64,000 nt of DNA, from contig NZ_CP031194.1 of NCBI RefSeq assembly GCF_003344965.1, forward strand, positions 6,820,001-6,884,000, given 5' to 3'. The position numbers were made by a program, and so were the translations under genes. This DNA comes from Streptomyces paludis. Lineage in GTDB: Bacteria; Actinomycetota; Actinomycetes; Streptomycetales; Streptomycetaceae. The notes under the pieces were generated by a model that was not told the DNA's origin, did not search any database, and worked only from the letters and a program-made list of their open reading frames with translations. Shown here in pieces: positions 53,496 to 62,988 of the stretch; position 1 is the stretch's first letter, and each line of letters starts with the position of its first letter.

Positions 53496-56042
53496 TCAGG
53501 GCCGACGGGAAAGGTCCAGCGCGGCTGCGTGGACGAACCACTCCAGGACCGCGCTGATCTCCTTGTCATGCTTCGCGAAGACCTGAAGGGGGAACGACGG
53601 GCGGAGTTCGAGCTTCGACTCGGGGAGGTCGATGCCGTCGATCTCGTTGAGGCGCCGCAGCAGCTGGCGTCGGTGTTCCGTATCGTCGAAGGGAGCCCGG
53701 TCCTTGAGGTACTGGAAGACGACTTCGACCACCCCGGTGACCGGATACAAAGCCATGGGCCACAACCGATGCTCTTTGGAGGCTGTGCCCGCGTCGAGCA
53801 TGGGAAAGCAACTGGTCTCGTCGTGGCGGCCGTATTCGAGGTAACCCCCCTGCCGTCGCCAGAACGCCAGCGCGGCGAGGACACCGGCTGCCGCTTCCGG
53901 CTGGTTCTGTGCCAGTTGGGTCTCGAAACGGTGGGCGGCCTGAGTGTTCTCTCCCTCCGGCAGAGGATCATGCACCGCGTCCTGCGGCACTTCCTTGCCG
54001 ATCAGGGTGGCGAGTTCGGCGGCGGACAGCCGGTGCGAGGAATGGCCACGGCCCGCGGCGTCGAACGGCACCCCTTCTTGTTCCAGCAGCCCCTGCGGCG
54101 TGTCGTCCCGGCCGTCGAGCCAGCGGAACGCGGGAGACACCCTGCCGTCCGAGGTCAGTACGCGGAAGGCACCGATGATCTCCGGAGTGGAGGCAAGATG
54201 GTTGCCGACGGGCTTGGGGTGACTGCCGATCAGCTCGGCGATATCGCCATAGGTCGTCCATGTGCCGCTCGGCATCGCGACCAGTGCCGTACGCAGCTCC
54301 TGCCAGCCGGCCCAGGTGTCGTCGGCCGTCGCGGTCGAGCCGACGGGGCCCGGCCAGAGGGCGGCGGCCCGCTCGGCGAGGCGGTCCGCGCGCGCCATGA
54401 TTTCCGCTCTGCCCCAGCGGAGGGATGTGGCGATCTCCTGGTTCATGCGGAGTGCGCTGGAGTCGTAGATCTCCTGCTTGCGACGGAACGGGTGGTTGGA
54501 GAGCTTGGTGTTCTCGCCGCTCAGGGTGAGATTGCCGATGGTGTGGACCAGGAGATCGTGCAGTTCCTTGGGAGACTGGTCGACCTCGGTCTCCTCGGCG
54601 AGCAGATCGAGCCATTCCCTGGATGGCTTCTGTGGAAGGACATGTTCGATGCTCAGCTTCGCCTTGGTGAAGTCGACGGGTTCGGCGGAACCGTAGCTCT
54701 CCTCCAGCCGTCGCAGTACCAACCTTCGCTGCTGTGGCTGTCCGCTCCAGTAGAAGGGCTTGGAACGCATTGCCTGCCGCATCACGTCGTCGGCCGGCCA
54801 CCGGCGACGGGGGCTGGAGAGGAAGCGGCGTACCGCCTCGGCGGTGGGACGGTCCCGCTCCAGCTCCTTGGGGGCGTCCATGAAGATCCGGGTCAGGCTG
54901 TTGGTCGGGGTCTGACAGATCAGGCGCCGGACCAGGTACGACTCCACGTAGAGGAGCGCTTCCGCCGCATCCTCGGCGGTGGTCTGCCCGGTGTCGACGA
55001 GGTCCAGCAGATGGAGTGCGAGCGGGAGGTGCGTTCTGCCGCCCCAGTCGACCAGTCGCCGCAGCGCGGAGCGCAGCGGCGCCGAGCGCTCGCGCTCCGG
55101 TTCCAGTACGCGTAGCAGGCGGTCGCCGCGCTCGGCGAGTGCGGCGATCTCCTGTTCCAGCGCCGCCTCGTCATTGGCCAGTGGTTCCAGGCGGGTTTGC
55201 TGTTCCCGGTAGACCTCGGTCTGGGTGACCTTGTTCCGGCCGCGCACCACGAGATCGAGCCAGGCCAGCAGCTCCAGCCGCTGGGGGCCGAGTTGTTGCT
55301 GCATCGGCAACCAGAGTTCCGCGTAGACACGCTCGCCCCGGGTGGGCAGGAGCATGAATACATAGTTGCGCAGAAGATCGCTCTGACGGAGTCCCTCGCC
55401 GGTGTTGTTGATCGACTCGAAGATCCGGTAGACGTTGTCGCCGGCCTGAGCCGTGATTTCCACAATGGAGAGAAGATCTTTGAGGACTGTCTCGACGGTC
55501 GGTGCCCAGCCATCGCCGTTCTCCGCGGCACCGTTGGCGAACACGCCGCGAAAGTAGCGGTATGCGTTGCCGATGTTGTCGCTCCCGCCCGCCTGGGGGG
55601 TGCTTCCCATGCAGGCGGTGTAGGCGGCGCGGTCCGCCTGGGTCGGCAGCAGCCGGTAGTGTCCGTTCCCCTCGTGGAATTCGTTGACCAGGATCTGACG
55701 GTGCACCCGGTCGGCCGCCCGTGCGTTTCCGGAGTCCTTGTAGTGGTCGCGCAGCGAGATGAACGCCAGCATCAGTGTGGTCAGCCTCTGCTGGCCGTCC
55801 ACGATCAGCCAGCGCTGTACGCCGCCGGCCTGGATCAGGCCCGGTGCGAGTACTACTGAGCCGAGGAAATGCGGCGGGTGGGGCGTGTCCGAGCCCAACT
55901 GCTCGTCCACCAGTTCGCGCACGTCTTCCCAGAGCCGTTCGAGATGAGTTCGGCGCCAGCTGTAGGTGCGCTGGTACAGAGGTACCTGAAACTGCTTCTC
56001 CCCCTGGACGAGTTTGAGAAACGTGATCTCCTGAGCGCGCAT
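53496..56042 (-). CDS. GmrSD-like restriction protein (DUF262-DUF1524) with alkyltransferase-like domain
   Basis: 848 residues from ATG 56042 (GGAGG about 11 nt upstream). The N-terminal DUF262 domain has QRTYSW (24-29) and the nucleotide-site DGQQRLTT (82-89). The DUF1524 HNH-like domain has Glu466-His467 in LSIEHVLPQKP, then NLTLSGENTKLSN and F-RK-IYDSS. After about 580 comes an alkyltransferase-like (Ada/MGMT-fold) DNA-binding segment with PSGTWTTYGDIAELIG but no PCHR active cysteine, then a ~140-residue C-terminal domain. GmrSD-type proteins cut DNA with modified bases such as glucosylated hydroxymethylcytosine. Divergent from drmA; shares site D. Confidence 0.82.
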   Translation of the reverse strand: MRAQEITFLKLVQGEKQFQVPLYQRTYSWRRTHLERLWEDVRELVDEQLGSDTPHPPHFLGSVVLAPGLIQAGGVQRWLIVDGQQRLTTLMLAFISLRDHYKDSGNARAADRVHRQILVNEFHEGNGHYRLLPTQADRAAYTACMGSTPQAGGSDNIGNAYRYFRGVFANGAAENGDGWAPTVETVLKDLLSIVEITAQAGDNVYRIFESINNTGEGLRQSDLLRNYVFMLLPTRGERVYAELWLPMQQQLGPQRLELLAWLDLVVRGRNKVTQTEVYREQQTRLEPLANDEAALEQEIAALAERGDRLLRVLEPERERSAPLRSALRRLVDWGGRTHLPLALHLLDLVDTGQTTAEDAAEALLYVESYLVRRLICQTPTNSLTRIFMDAPKELERDRPTAEAVRRFLSSPRRRWPADDVMRQAMRSKPFYWSGQPQQRRLVLRRLEESYGSAEPVDFTKAKLSIEHVLPQKPSREWLDLLAEETEVDQSPKELHDLLVHTIGNLTLSGENTKLSNHPFRRKQEIYDSSALRMNQEIATSLRWGRAEIMARADRLAERAAALWPGPVGSTATADDTWAGWQELRTALVAMPSGTWTTYGDIAELIGSHPKPVGNHLASTPEIIGAFRVLTSDGRVSPAFRWLDGRDDTPQGLLEQEGVPFDAAGRGHSSHRLSAAELATLIGKEVPQDAVHDPLPEGENTQAAHRFETQLAQNQPEAAAGVLAALAFWRRQGGYLEYGRHDETSCFPMLDAGTASKEHRLWPMALYPVTGVVEVVFQYLKDRAPFDDTEHRRQLLRRLNEIDGIDLPESKLELRPSFPLQVFAKHDKEISAVLEWFVHAAALDLSRRP

Positions 56043-56118
56043 TGCTGCCCTGCCTCCTCCACGGTGCACCTCACCGCACTGCGTTGCCGGATTGCGATCG
56101 TACCGATCGCTGAGCGCG

Positions 56119-56147
56119 TTGTGAACACAGTCAATGAACTGTAGCCT
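56119..56147. promoter_or_regulatory. Shared defence-island element, site D, with drmA promoter
   Basis: TGTGAACACAGTCAATGAA (56120-56138). As a promoter: TTGTGA (56119-56124), 17-nt spacer, TAGCCT (56142-56147) for drmA. On the minus strand, TTGACT (56134-56129) with AGCGAT 17 nt on could serve the GmrSD-like gene. Confidence 0.55.
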
Positions 56148-56188
56148 CGCTGGGGTCGGCCGCTTCTTTCCGAAAGGTTCCGATCGTC

Positions 56189-59100
56189 ATGCCCTCCCAG
56201 CCCGCCCCCGCACCCGGTGTGCCCCACCCCCTCGAAGAGGTGCCGCAGACCTTTCGCGCCGGCGACTCGTACGACGCGCGCGACGGTCTGGCGACGTATA
56301 TCCGCAGAGACCTTCTCGGTCCGTGGGCGCTGGAGAACGGCGGAGTGAGGGAACAGCTCCCGCAAGGTTCGGCGGGTCCGCGCGACCGCTATCTCGTGGG
56401 GATGCTCGGCCCCCGTTCCCAGGGTGTTACGGCTGATCAGCGGGCTCGTACCGCAGCTCAGGCCACGGAGGGCGAGGCGGGCGGCGACGGGGACGCGAGC
56501 GAGGGCGAACTGCGGGACCGGCTCACCCCGCAGGCCGCCGGACGGATCTGGGCGTCGTCCATGGGGCTCTCCTTCGTGGTGCCCGCTTCGATCGGCACAC
56601 TCAGCGTCGTCGCCTCCTGGGGGCGGTACACGCTCACCGACACCGTCACCGACGCCGGTGGTCCGCGGCGGGTGTGGGAGCGCGAACCGGTGTCCCATCC
56701 GTGCGACATCGACGTCGTCGGAACCGGCGACCGCACGGTGGTTCTGGAGGGTGACGAGGACGCGGGCATTCACCTGAACGTGCAGGTGCGCGAGCGGGGC
56801 GCGGGCCCGGAGCGGGAAGACCTGCGGGTGGTGGAGGTCGCGCTCGTCAACAAACTCCAGGACACGGCGGAGCGCCGCGACGCCAACTGGCTCTTCCAGA
56901 CGGCACTTGTCGTCACGGCGTTCCCCGACGACCGGGCCGCGGTCTTCCTGCCGATCGACGATCCGCTTGCGCCCGGCGCGGCCGGTGACACCGAGGACCG
57001 GGAAGAGGTGCGACTGCGCCTGCTCTACCGCGACACCCTGCGCCACTCGGTCGGCCGCAACGTCGCCGTGAACGCCGAAGTGCGCCGTGGCGAGCGTTAT
57101 GCCCACCGGCTTGCCACCACCTGGCTGCCGGAGTATGACGTACGGGCCACCACCGCGCCCGCGGCGGAGCAGCAGGACCTCCTGACCGGCCTGGAACTGG
57201 GCATGGACGAGCTGGCAGAACTCGCCGTGCCTGCCCGCCGCAAGGAGCTCACCGAAGCGCTCGCCCCGCTCGCCGACGGCTACCATTCCTGGCTCCGGAC
57301 ACAGCTCGCGGCGGCCCAGCCGCTCCCCTCCGATCTGCGGCAGGCCGCCGTGACCGCGATCGAGCAGGCCGAGGACGTCTGCCACCGCATCGCCTTTGGG
57401 ATCGACGCGCTCAGCACCGACGACAACGCACTCGAAGCGTTCCGCTTCGCCAACCGGGCGATGGCGCTGCAACGGCGCAATACCGCCGTCGCCGCCCGTC
57501 GGGCCGGCCGAGAGGACGACGTCTCCTCCTACCGCGAGGCGTACGATGAGGTGTATGCCACCGGGAAGGGCGGCGCCGAATGGCGGCCGTTCCAGCTGGC
57601 CTTCGTCCTTCTCAACCTCGCCTCGCTCACCGAGCCCGGCCACCCGCACCGGTCCACCAGCCGCGAAGCCCTCGTCGACCTGCTCTTCTTCCCGACCGGC
57701 GGTGGCAAGACCGAGGCGTATCTCGGTCTGGCCGCCTACACGTTCGCGTTGCGAAGGCTCCAGGGCGTCATCGGTACGGGAACCGAGGCGCGCAGCGGTG
57801 AAGCCGGCGTTGGCGTGCTGATGCGCTACACACTCCGGCTGCTGACCGCCCAGCAGTTCCAGCGTGCCGCGGCCCTGGTCGCGGCGGCCGAGAAGCTGCG
57901 CCGGGACGAATTCGGCCGGTCGAGGTGCGACCGTACGCAGTGTGCCGGGCGCGCGGCGTGTGCCCATCCGAAGCGCTGGGGCAGGACACCGTTCCGTATC
58001 GGACTGTGGGTGGGCACTTCTGTCTCGCCGAACTGGTTCACCGACGCGCAGGAGCAGATCGCCGGCGCGAAGGAGAGCGGCAGTGACAAGCACGCACGGG
58101 TTCTTCAAGTACTCAACTGCCCTTGGTGCGGTCAAGGCTTGACTGCTCGTCAGAACATGGAACACGACGATGGCCGGCGCCGCGTGCTTCTGTTCTGTCC
58201 GCGTGGAGAAGGTGAGGACCGCTGCCCCTTCTCGCGGCGCGACTCGCCCGGCGAGGGCATCCCCGTACTCACCGTGGACGAGGAGATTTACCGGCTGGCC
58301 CCCGCCATGGTGATCGCCACGGTCGACAAGCTGGCCCAACTGCCCTGGAACGGCTACGCCGGGCTGCTCTTCGGCCGGGTCACCGAATGGTGCGAGCGGC
58401 ACGGCTACCGCCACGACGACCTGGACCAGCAGACCGGTTGCCGCAGCAGACATACCGTCAGGGACGGACTGAAGGCGGTCACCGCGCAGCCCGTCCCCGC
58501 CCGGCTGCGGCCCCCGGACCTGATCATCCAGGACGAGCTGCATCTGATCTCGGGAGCGCTCGGCACCACCGTCGGACTCTTCGAGGCGGCGGTCGATCAG
58601 CTGTGCAGCTGGACCTACACCGACAGTGAGGGCGTCCGCCGGGACGTCGGGCCCAAGATCGTCGCGTCCACGGCCACCACCAAGCGCGCCGCCGAACAGG
58701 TACGTGGTGTGTTCGGCCGACGGGTGGCGGTCTTCCCGCCGCAGGTGCTGGACGTGGGCGACACGTTCTTCTCGCGGCAGATGGAGCACAGCCGTGACCA
58801 GCCGGGTCGCCGCTATCTGGGAGTGTGCGCCCACGGGACCCGTCTGAAGGCGGCCGAGATCAGGGTGGCCGAGATTCTGCTGCTCGGAGGGCAGCAGCTC
58901 TTCGACGACTACGGGGCAGCCGCCGATCCCTATATGACCCTCGTCGGCTACTTCAACGCCACTCGTGAACTCGCGGGCATGCGCAGGTACCTGGACGACG
59001 ACATCACCACCAGAGTACGGAGCAACGGCGGCCGCAAGGGCAGCGATCCGATCGCCGACCGCATCATCACCCGGGCCGGGATGCTGAACATCCAGGAACT

Positions 59101-60112
59101 GACCTCCCGCATCTCCTCGGCGGACATCAGTCTGACGCTCAAGCGGCTGGAGAGCGGCTTCGATCCGGAGCGCGACACCTCGCTGCGACGCAAGGCGCTC
59201 GCTGCCGAGTACCGTTCCGCCCTGCTGGAGAAGCGTGAACGGCGGGCCGCACTGACGCCCTTCGAGAAGCAGGCGGTGGACGTCGTCCTCGCCACCTCCA
59301 TGCTTCAGGTCGGCGTCGACGTGTCCCGGTTCGGTCTGATGCTCGTCGTCGGCCAGCCGAAGAACACGGCCGAGTACATCCAGGCATCGTCCCGAGTGGG
59401 CCGTGACAGACACCGTCCCGGTCTCGTCGTCACGCTCTACAACTGGTCCCGCCCCCGTGACCTGGCGCACTTCGAGGACTTCGCCCACTACCACGCCACC
59501 TTCTACCGGCAGGTCGAGGCGCTCTCCGTCACCCCGTTCACCCGGCGGGCCCTGGACCGCGGCACCGCGCCCACGTACATCGCCGCGCTGCGGCAGGCCA
59601 CGTACGAGCACTCCCGCAACACCGACGCCCAGCACATCGACCTCGACGGTGAGATCGCGGGCGAGGTCGAGCGGCGCCTGCTGGAAAGGGCGGAGCGGGT
59701 CGGTGGCAGCCGCGCGCGGGAGTATCTGCAGGACCGGATCGGGACGCTCAAGGACAAGTGGGCCGATCGGCGCGAGACCGGGGGAGTCCTCGGCTTCCGA
59801 CGGGAGAAGAAGAAGGACACCCTGGTCACGCCGTTGCTGCACAAGGCGGACGGCTCGCGTTGGGACGAACTCACCGTCCCGATGTCCATGCGTGAGACGG
59901 AGAATGAACTCAATCTGCTGATCCAGGGGGGTGGCGCCTTCATGGACCAGCCCTCGAGCAGCGGACCAGGCTGGCGCTTCAGCCCGGCCGGAGGTGATGG
60001 CGCGGACACGGACGCCGTCACCGGCGGCGGCGACACCCCCGTCGACGCCGACGAGTACGGAGAGACGGCGGCCGGCGACGGCGCTGCCGGAAAGGGACGG
60101 CGACAGCGATGA
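56189..60112 (+). CDS. drmA: DISARM helicase DrmA
   Basis: 1307 residues. SF2 helicase with Walker A PTGGGKTEAYLG (Lys507), DELH box (782-785), STATTKRAAEQ (motif III), ATSMLQVGVDVSRFG and QASSRVGRDRHRPG (motif VI, about 1065-1078). Zinc-binding cysteines occur near 575-600 and in CPWCGQGL...CPRGEGEDRCPF between motifs I and II. The N-terminal ~350 residues are DISARM-specific. DrmA and DrmB form the core that loads onto phage DNA ends. ATGA overlap with drmB. Expressed from the site D promoter, separately from drmD-drmMI. Confidence 0.9.
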   Translation: MPSQPAPAPGVPHPLEEVPQTFRAGDSYDARDGLATYIRRDLLGPWALENGGVREQLPQGSAGPRDRYLVGMLGPRSQGVTADQRARTAAQATEGEAGGDGDASEGELRDRLTPQAAGRIWASSMGLSFVVPASIGTLSVVASWGRYTLTDTVTDAGGPRRVWEREPVSHPCDIDVVGTGDRTVVLEGDEDAGIHLNVQVRERGAGPEREDLRVVEVALVNKLQDTAERRDANWLFQTALVVTAFPDDRAAVFLPIDDPLAPGAAGDTEDREEVRLRLLYRDTLRHSVGRNVAVNAEVRRGERYAHRLATTWLPEYDVRATTAPAAEQQDLLTGLELGMDELAELAVPARRKELTEALAPLADGYHSWLRTQLAAAQPLPSDLRQAAVTAIEQAEDVCHRIAFGIDALSTDDNALEAFRFANRAMALQRRNTAVAARRAGREDDVSSYREAYDEVYATGKGGAEWRPFQLAFVLLNLASLTEPGHPHRSTSREALVDLLFFPTGGGKTEAYLGLAAYTFALRRLQGVIGTGTEARSGEAGVGVLMRYTLRLLTAQQFQRAAALVAAAEKLRRDEFGRSRCDRTQCAGRAACAHPKRWGRTPFRIGLWVGTSVSPNWFTDAQEQIAGAKESGSDKHARVLQVLNCPWCGQGLTARQNMEHDDGRRRVLLFCPRGEGEDRCPFSRRDSPGEGIPVLTVDEEIYRLAPAMVIATVDKLAQLPWNGYAGLLFGRVTEWCERHGYRHDDLDQQTGCRSRHTVRDGLKAVTAQPVPARLRPPDLIIQDELHLISGALGTTVGLFEAAVDQLCSWTYTDSEGVRRDVGPKIVASTATTKRAAEQVRGVFGRRVAVFPPQVLDVGDTFFSRQMEHSRDQPGRRYLGVCAHGTRLKAAEIRVAEILLLGGQQLFDDYGAAADPYMTLVGYFNATRELAGMRRYLDDDITTRVRSNGGRKGSDPIADRIITRAGMLNIQELTSRISSADISLTLKRLESGFDPERDTSLRRKALAAEYRSALLEKRERRAALTPFEKQAVDVVLATSMLQVGVDVSRFGLMLVVGQPKNTAEYIQASSRVGRDRHRPGLVVTLYNWSRPRDLAHFEDFAHYHATFYRQVEALSVTPFTRRALDRGTAPTYIAALRQATYEHSRNTDAQHIDLDGEIAGEVERRLLERAERVGGSRAREYLQDRIGTLKDKWADRRETGGVLGFRREKKKDTLVTPLLHKADGSRWDELTVPMSMRETENELNLLIQGGGAFMDQPSSSGPGWRFSPAGGDGADTDAVTGGGDTPVDADEYGETAAGDGAAGKGRRQR

Positions 60113-62004
60113 GCAGCGGCTACTTCCGCAGAGTCGGCGCGGCCCGGCCCAGTCACCTCATGTACACCGCGGGCGTGGGAGCCCTGATCGACCTGCCGAA
60201 CTTCTCCGTACTGGTCAAGGGCCTCGAATCCTGGAGCCACGCGGGCCTCACGGACTACACCATCGACGAGCCCCGGCTGCGTACCGCGGTCAACCGCTCG
60301 CTCCAGCTCTACGGCAACGCGCGGATCACCGAGCTGCGCGCCGCCCCCTGGACCGAGGGCGCGGACAAGTCTCCCAAGGGGACGGCCGCGCAGGACATCG
60401 GGGTGCCGGTCATGCCGTTCCCCCAGTGGTTGCGGTGCACCGCCTGCAACCTCCTCGCCGCCATCGACACCGAGGCGTTCGCGTTCATCAACAGCAATCC
60501 ACGCGCCCCGCACGAAGCGAAGTTCGTGCATGACTGCAAGTCCGGTAAACCGCTTGCCGTGGCGGCCCGCTTCACTCTGGTCTGTGTCGGCGGGCATCTC
60601 GACGAATTCCCCTACAACCCGTTCGTCCACAGCGGTACGGTCTGCCCCAGGACGGCCCGGCCGCTGCTGAGGATGAAGGACCACGGTGGCAATCAGGCCG
60701 CGAACGTGACCATCGAATGCGTTGCCTGCGGCGCGAAGCGCAATATCCGGGACGCGATGGGAGAGCGTGGCCGCCGTAATCTGCCCGCCTGCCGTGGCCG
60801 CCATCCGCACCGTGCCTCGTACGAGCACGAGGGGTGCGCCGAGGAAGCGACCCTCATGGTCGCCGGCGCGTCCAACCAGTGGTTCCCGATCACCCTGAGC
60901 GCCCTCGCGCTGCCGCCGGCCCGAGGCGAGGACATCGCCGAACTCATCGAAGCGCGCTGGGAGGAGCTGAAGGGCATCACCTCCCGGGCCATCTACGACG
61001 TGATCGCCGCGCTCCCCGGATACGGCTATCTCAAGGAGCACGACCCCGCCGCGATCGTCGCCGCCGTCGAGGCCCGGCACCAGGGGGCCACCGGGCAGGG
61101 CGACCAGGAGGCCGCCGCCCCCGTGGACCTCCTCGGCCCGGAGTGGGCCGCACTCGCGTCGGCCGATGTGCCCACGCCGACGGACGACTTCACCCTGGCC
61201 CCCGTCACCGTGCCCCCGGCACTGACGGGCCTTTTCTCGGACGTGCGTCAGGTGGAGCGGCTCCGTGAGGCACGCGCGCTGATCGGCTTCACCCGGCTCG
61301 ACGCGCCCGACCACGAGGCTCCCGAGATCGCCACGCCGGTGACACTGTCCCGTACCTCGCAAGGCTGGGTACCGGCCAGTGAGGTACGCGGCGAAGGGAT
61401 TTTTCTGCGGGTGCGGGAGGACCTGCTGACCGAGTGGGCGCAGCGCATGAAGACGTCTCCGCAGATGGCGGCACATCGCAAGGCGTTCGGCCAGTTCCGT
61501 ACCAACCGCAGATCCGATCGCTCGACCGGCCCCTTCGACGCGATGAGTGGCTGGCCGGGCGAACGCTACATCGCCCTCCACACCCTCTCGCATCTGCTGA
61601 TCCGCACGATCGCCCTCGAATGCGGCTACAGCTCGGCGAGCCTCGCCGAACGCATCTACGCGGGCGACGAGGCGGACCCGAGAGCCGGCATCCTGATCTA
61701 CACGGCGGTCCCCGACTCGGAGGGCACCCTCGGCGGACTCGTCTCGCTCGCCGACGAACCCCACTTCGAACGCATTGTCCGCAGGGCACTCAGGGATGCG
61801 GCGCGCTGCTCCTCGGACCCGCTCTGCGCCGAACGGCTCCCGCACGACACCGCGGACTATCTGCACGGGGCTGCCTGCCATGTCTGTCTCTTCGTCTCCG
61901 AGACGACGTGCGAACGCGGAAACCGGTTCCTCGACCGCCGCTTTCTGGTGCCCCTCGGAGACGGCCCCGACCAGGTGCTGACTCCGCGGGCCCTGCGGCC
62001 GTGA
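60109..62004 (+). CDS. drmB: DISARM protein DrmB (DUF1998)
   Basis: 631 residues. The DUF1998 domain (about 480-615) has YIALHTLSHLLIRTIALECGYSSASLAERIYA and the cysteine-rich end AACHVCLFVSETTCERGN. Extra zinc-ligand pairs are CTACN near 110 and CVACG near 204. It is the obligate partner of DrmA, forming the DrmAB core in DISARM. Start ATG overlaps drmA stop by 4 nt; drmC starts 16 nt after the stop. Confidence 0.9.
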   Translation: MSSGYFRRVGAARPSHLMYTAGVGALIDLPNFSVLVKGLESWSHAGLTDYTIDEPRLRTAVNRSLQLYGNARITELRAAPWTEGADKSPKGTAAQDIGVPVMPFPQWLRCTACNLLAAIDTEAFAFINSNPRAPHEAKFVHDCKSGKPLAVAARFTLVCVGGHLDEFPYNPFVHSGTVCPRTARPLLRMKDHGGNQAANVTIECVACGAKRNIRDAMGERGRRNLPACRGRHPHRASYEHEGCAEEATLMVAGASNQWFPITLSALALPPARGEDIAELIEARWEELKGITSRAIYDVIAALPGYGYLKEHDPAAIVAAVEARHQGATGQGDQEAAAPVDLLGPEWAALASADVPTPTDDFTLAPVTVPPALTGLFSDVRQVERLREARALIGFTRLDAPDHEAPEIATPVTLSRTSQGWVPASEVRGEGIFLRVREDLLTEWAQRMKTSPQMAAHRKAFGQFRTNRRSDRSTGPFDAMSGWPGERYIALHTLSHLLIRTIALECGYSSASLAERIYAGDEADPRAGILIYTAVPDSEGTLGGLVSLADEPHFERIVRRALRDAARCSSDPLCAERLPHDTADYLHGAACHVCLFVSETTCERGNRFLDRRFLVPLGDGPDQVLTPRALRP

Positions 62005-62020
62005 GCGACGGGGAGCGGCC

Positions 62021-62779
62021 ATGAGCCGCAAGGAGTTCGAGGCCGCGGCGGAAGCGGCCGCGGAAGCCCTCGGCTCCTCCCGTACCAAGGACCTGGCCGG
62101 TGTGCTGTCGCGCGGCCGGGGACTGGACCACGCGCTGGACGCGGTACCGGGCCCCGACTCGCGCGACGCTGTCGTGGCGCTGTACGCGGCGACGGAACGC
62201 GCACGGATTCCTTACACCGAGGCCGCCGCGTATATACGCGGATTTGTGGCCGGCTGGGCGCGGCGCCGCGACGAGGTCGACGTCCGTACGGTGTGGAGCG
62301 GGCCCGCCACCCCAGGCGTTCCGGTTCGCGCGACGGCACGGGTACTGATCGAGGTCGTCCGCGAGGCACGCACCGAACTCCTGGCCATGACCTATTCGGC
62401 GCGCCCGTACGCCCCCTTGGCCAGAGCACTGTCGGACGCTGTGGACCGAGGTGTCGAGGTCCACGTGGTCGTCGAGACACGCCGAGGTGCGTCGGGACTG
62501 CTGAGCGGCCCCGAACCGGCCGCCGCGTTCTCAGCGGTCCGGGGGGTTCGGCTGTGGCACTGGGATCCGGCCGAGCGAGAATTCACGCACGCGCGTCAGC
62601 ACGCCAAGCTGGCTGTCGCGGACCGTCGTCTCCTCTTGCTCGGCAGCGCGAACCTCACCGAGTCCGGGGTGCGCAGAAACCTTGAAGCCGGAGTCCTCGT
62701 TAGGGGAGGAACAGCTCCCCAACGGGCGGCGGACCACATAAGAGAACTTCAGCGGCGTCACATTCTGGTGCCCGTGTGA
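62021..62779 (+). CDS. drmC: DISARM phospholipase D-family protein DrmC
   Basis: 252 residues; GGGGAG 8 nt before the ATG. A single PLD-type HxK motif: QHAKLAVADRRLLLLGSANLTESG, with His194 and Lys196, so a dimer would make a complete active site. The N-terminal ~75 residues are helical. DrmC is the usual third gene after drmAB and is reported as dispensable for some DISARM activity. Ends the defence island. Confidence 0.9.
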   Translation: MSRKEFEAAAEAAAEALGSSRTKDLAGVLSRGRGLDHALDAVPGPDSRDAVVALYAATERARIPYTEAAAYIRGFVAGWARRRDEVDVRTVWSGPATPGVPVRATARVLIEVVREARTELLAMTYSARPYAPLARALSDAVDRGVEVHVVVETRRGASGLLSGPEPAAAFSAVRGVRLWHWDPAEREFTHARQHAKLAVADRRLLLLGSANLTESGVRRNLEAGVLVRGGTAPQRAADHIRELQRRHILVPV

Positions 62780-62988
62780 GTGTTGACGTGACGGGGGTAC
62801 GTGGCAGACCATCGCGGTGGTTACGAAACGCGTTGGTCCAGTAACGCGATGTCGAGGGAGCTGCCCATGCGGGGAACAGCCATGAGCGACAGGACCGCGC
62901 GCTTGGTGACGAAGGCGACGGTTGTCCGGCGGATGGCGTGCGGGGCGTGTGCGCGCGGCGGCAGTTCGACCGAGGGCTGAGAGCCGTT

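Noticed and set aside
55853..59842. A 1329-codon minus-strand open frame
   Set aside because: It is antisense to drmA and part of the GmrSD-like gene, has no domain and has low-complexity composition. drmA on the plus strand has all helicase motifs.
59503..62088. An 861-codon minus-strand open frame
   Set aside because: Antisense to drmA and drmB. No recognisable motifs and biased composition.
62780..62988. A gene in the gap after drmC
   Set aside because: Short frames here have no ribosome site or family. Only an imperfect, bulged inverted repeat around 62812-62850 was noticed, too weak to call a terminator.
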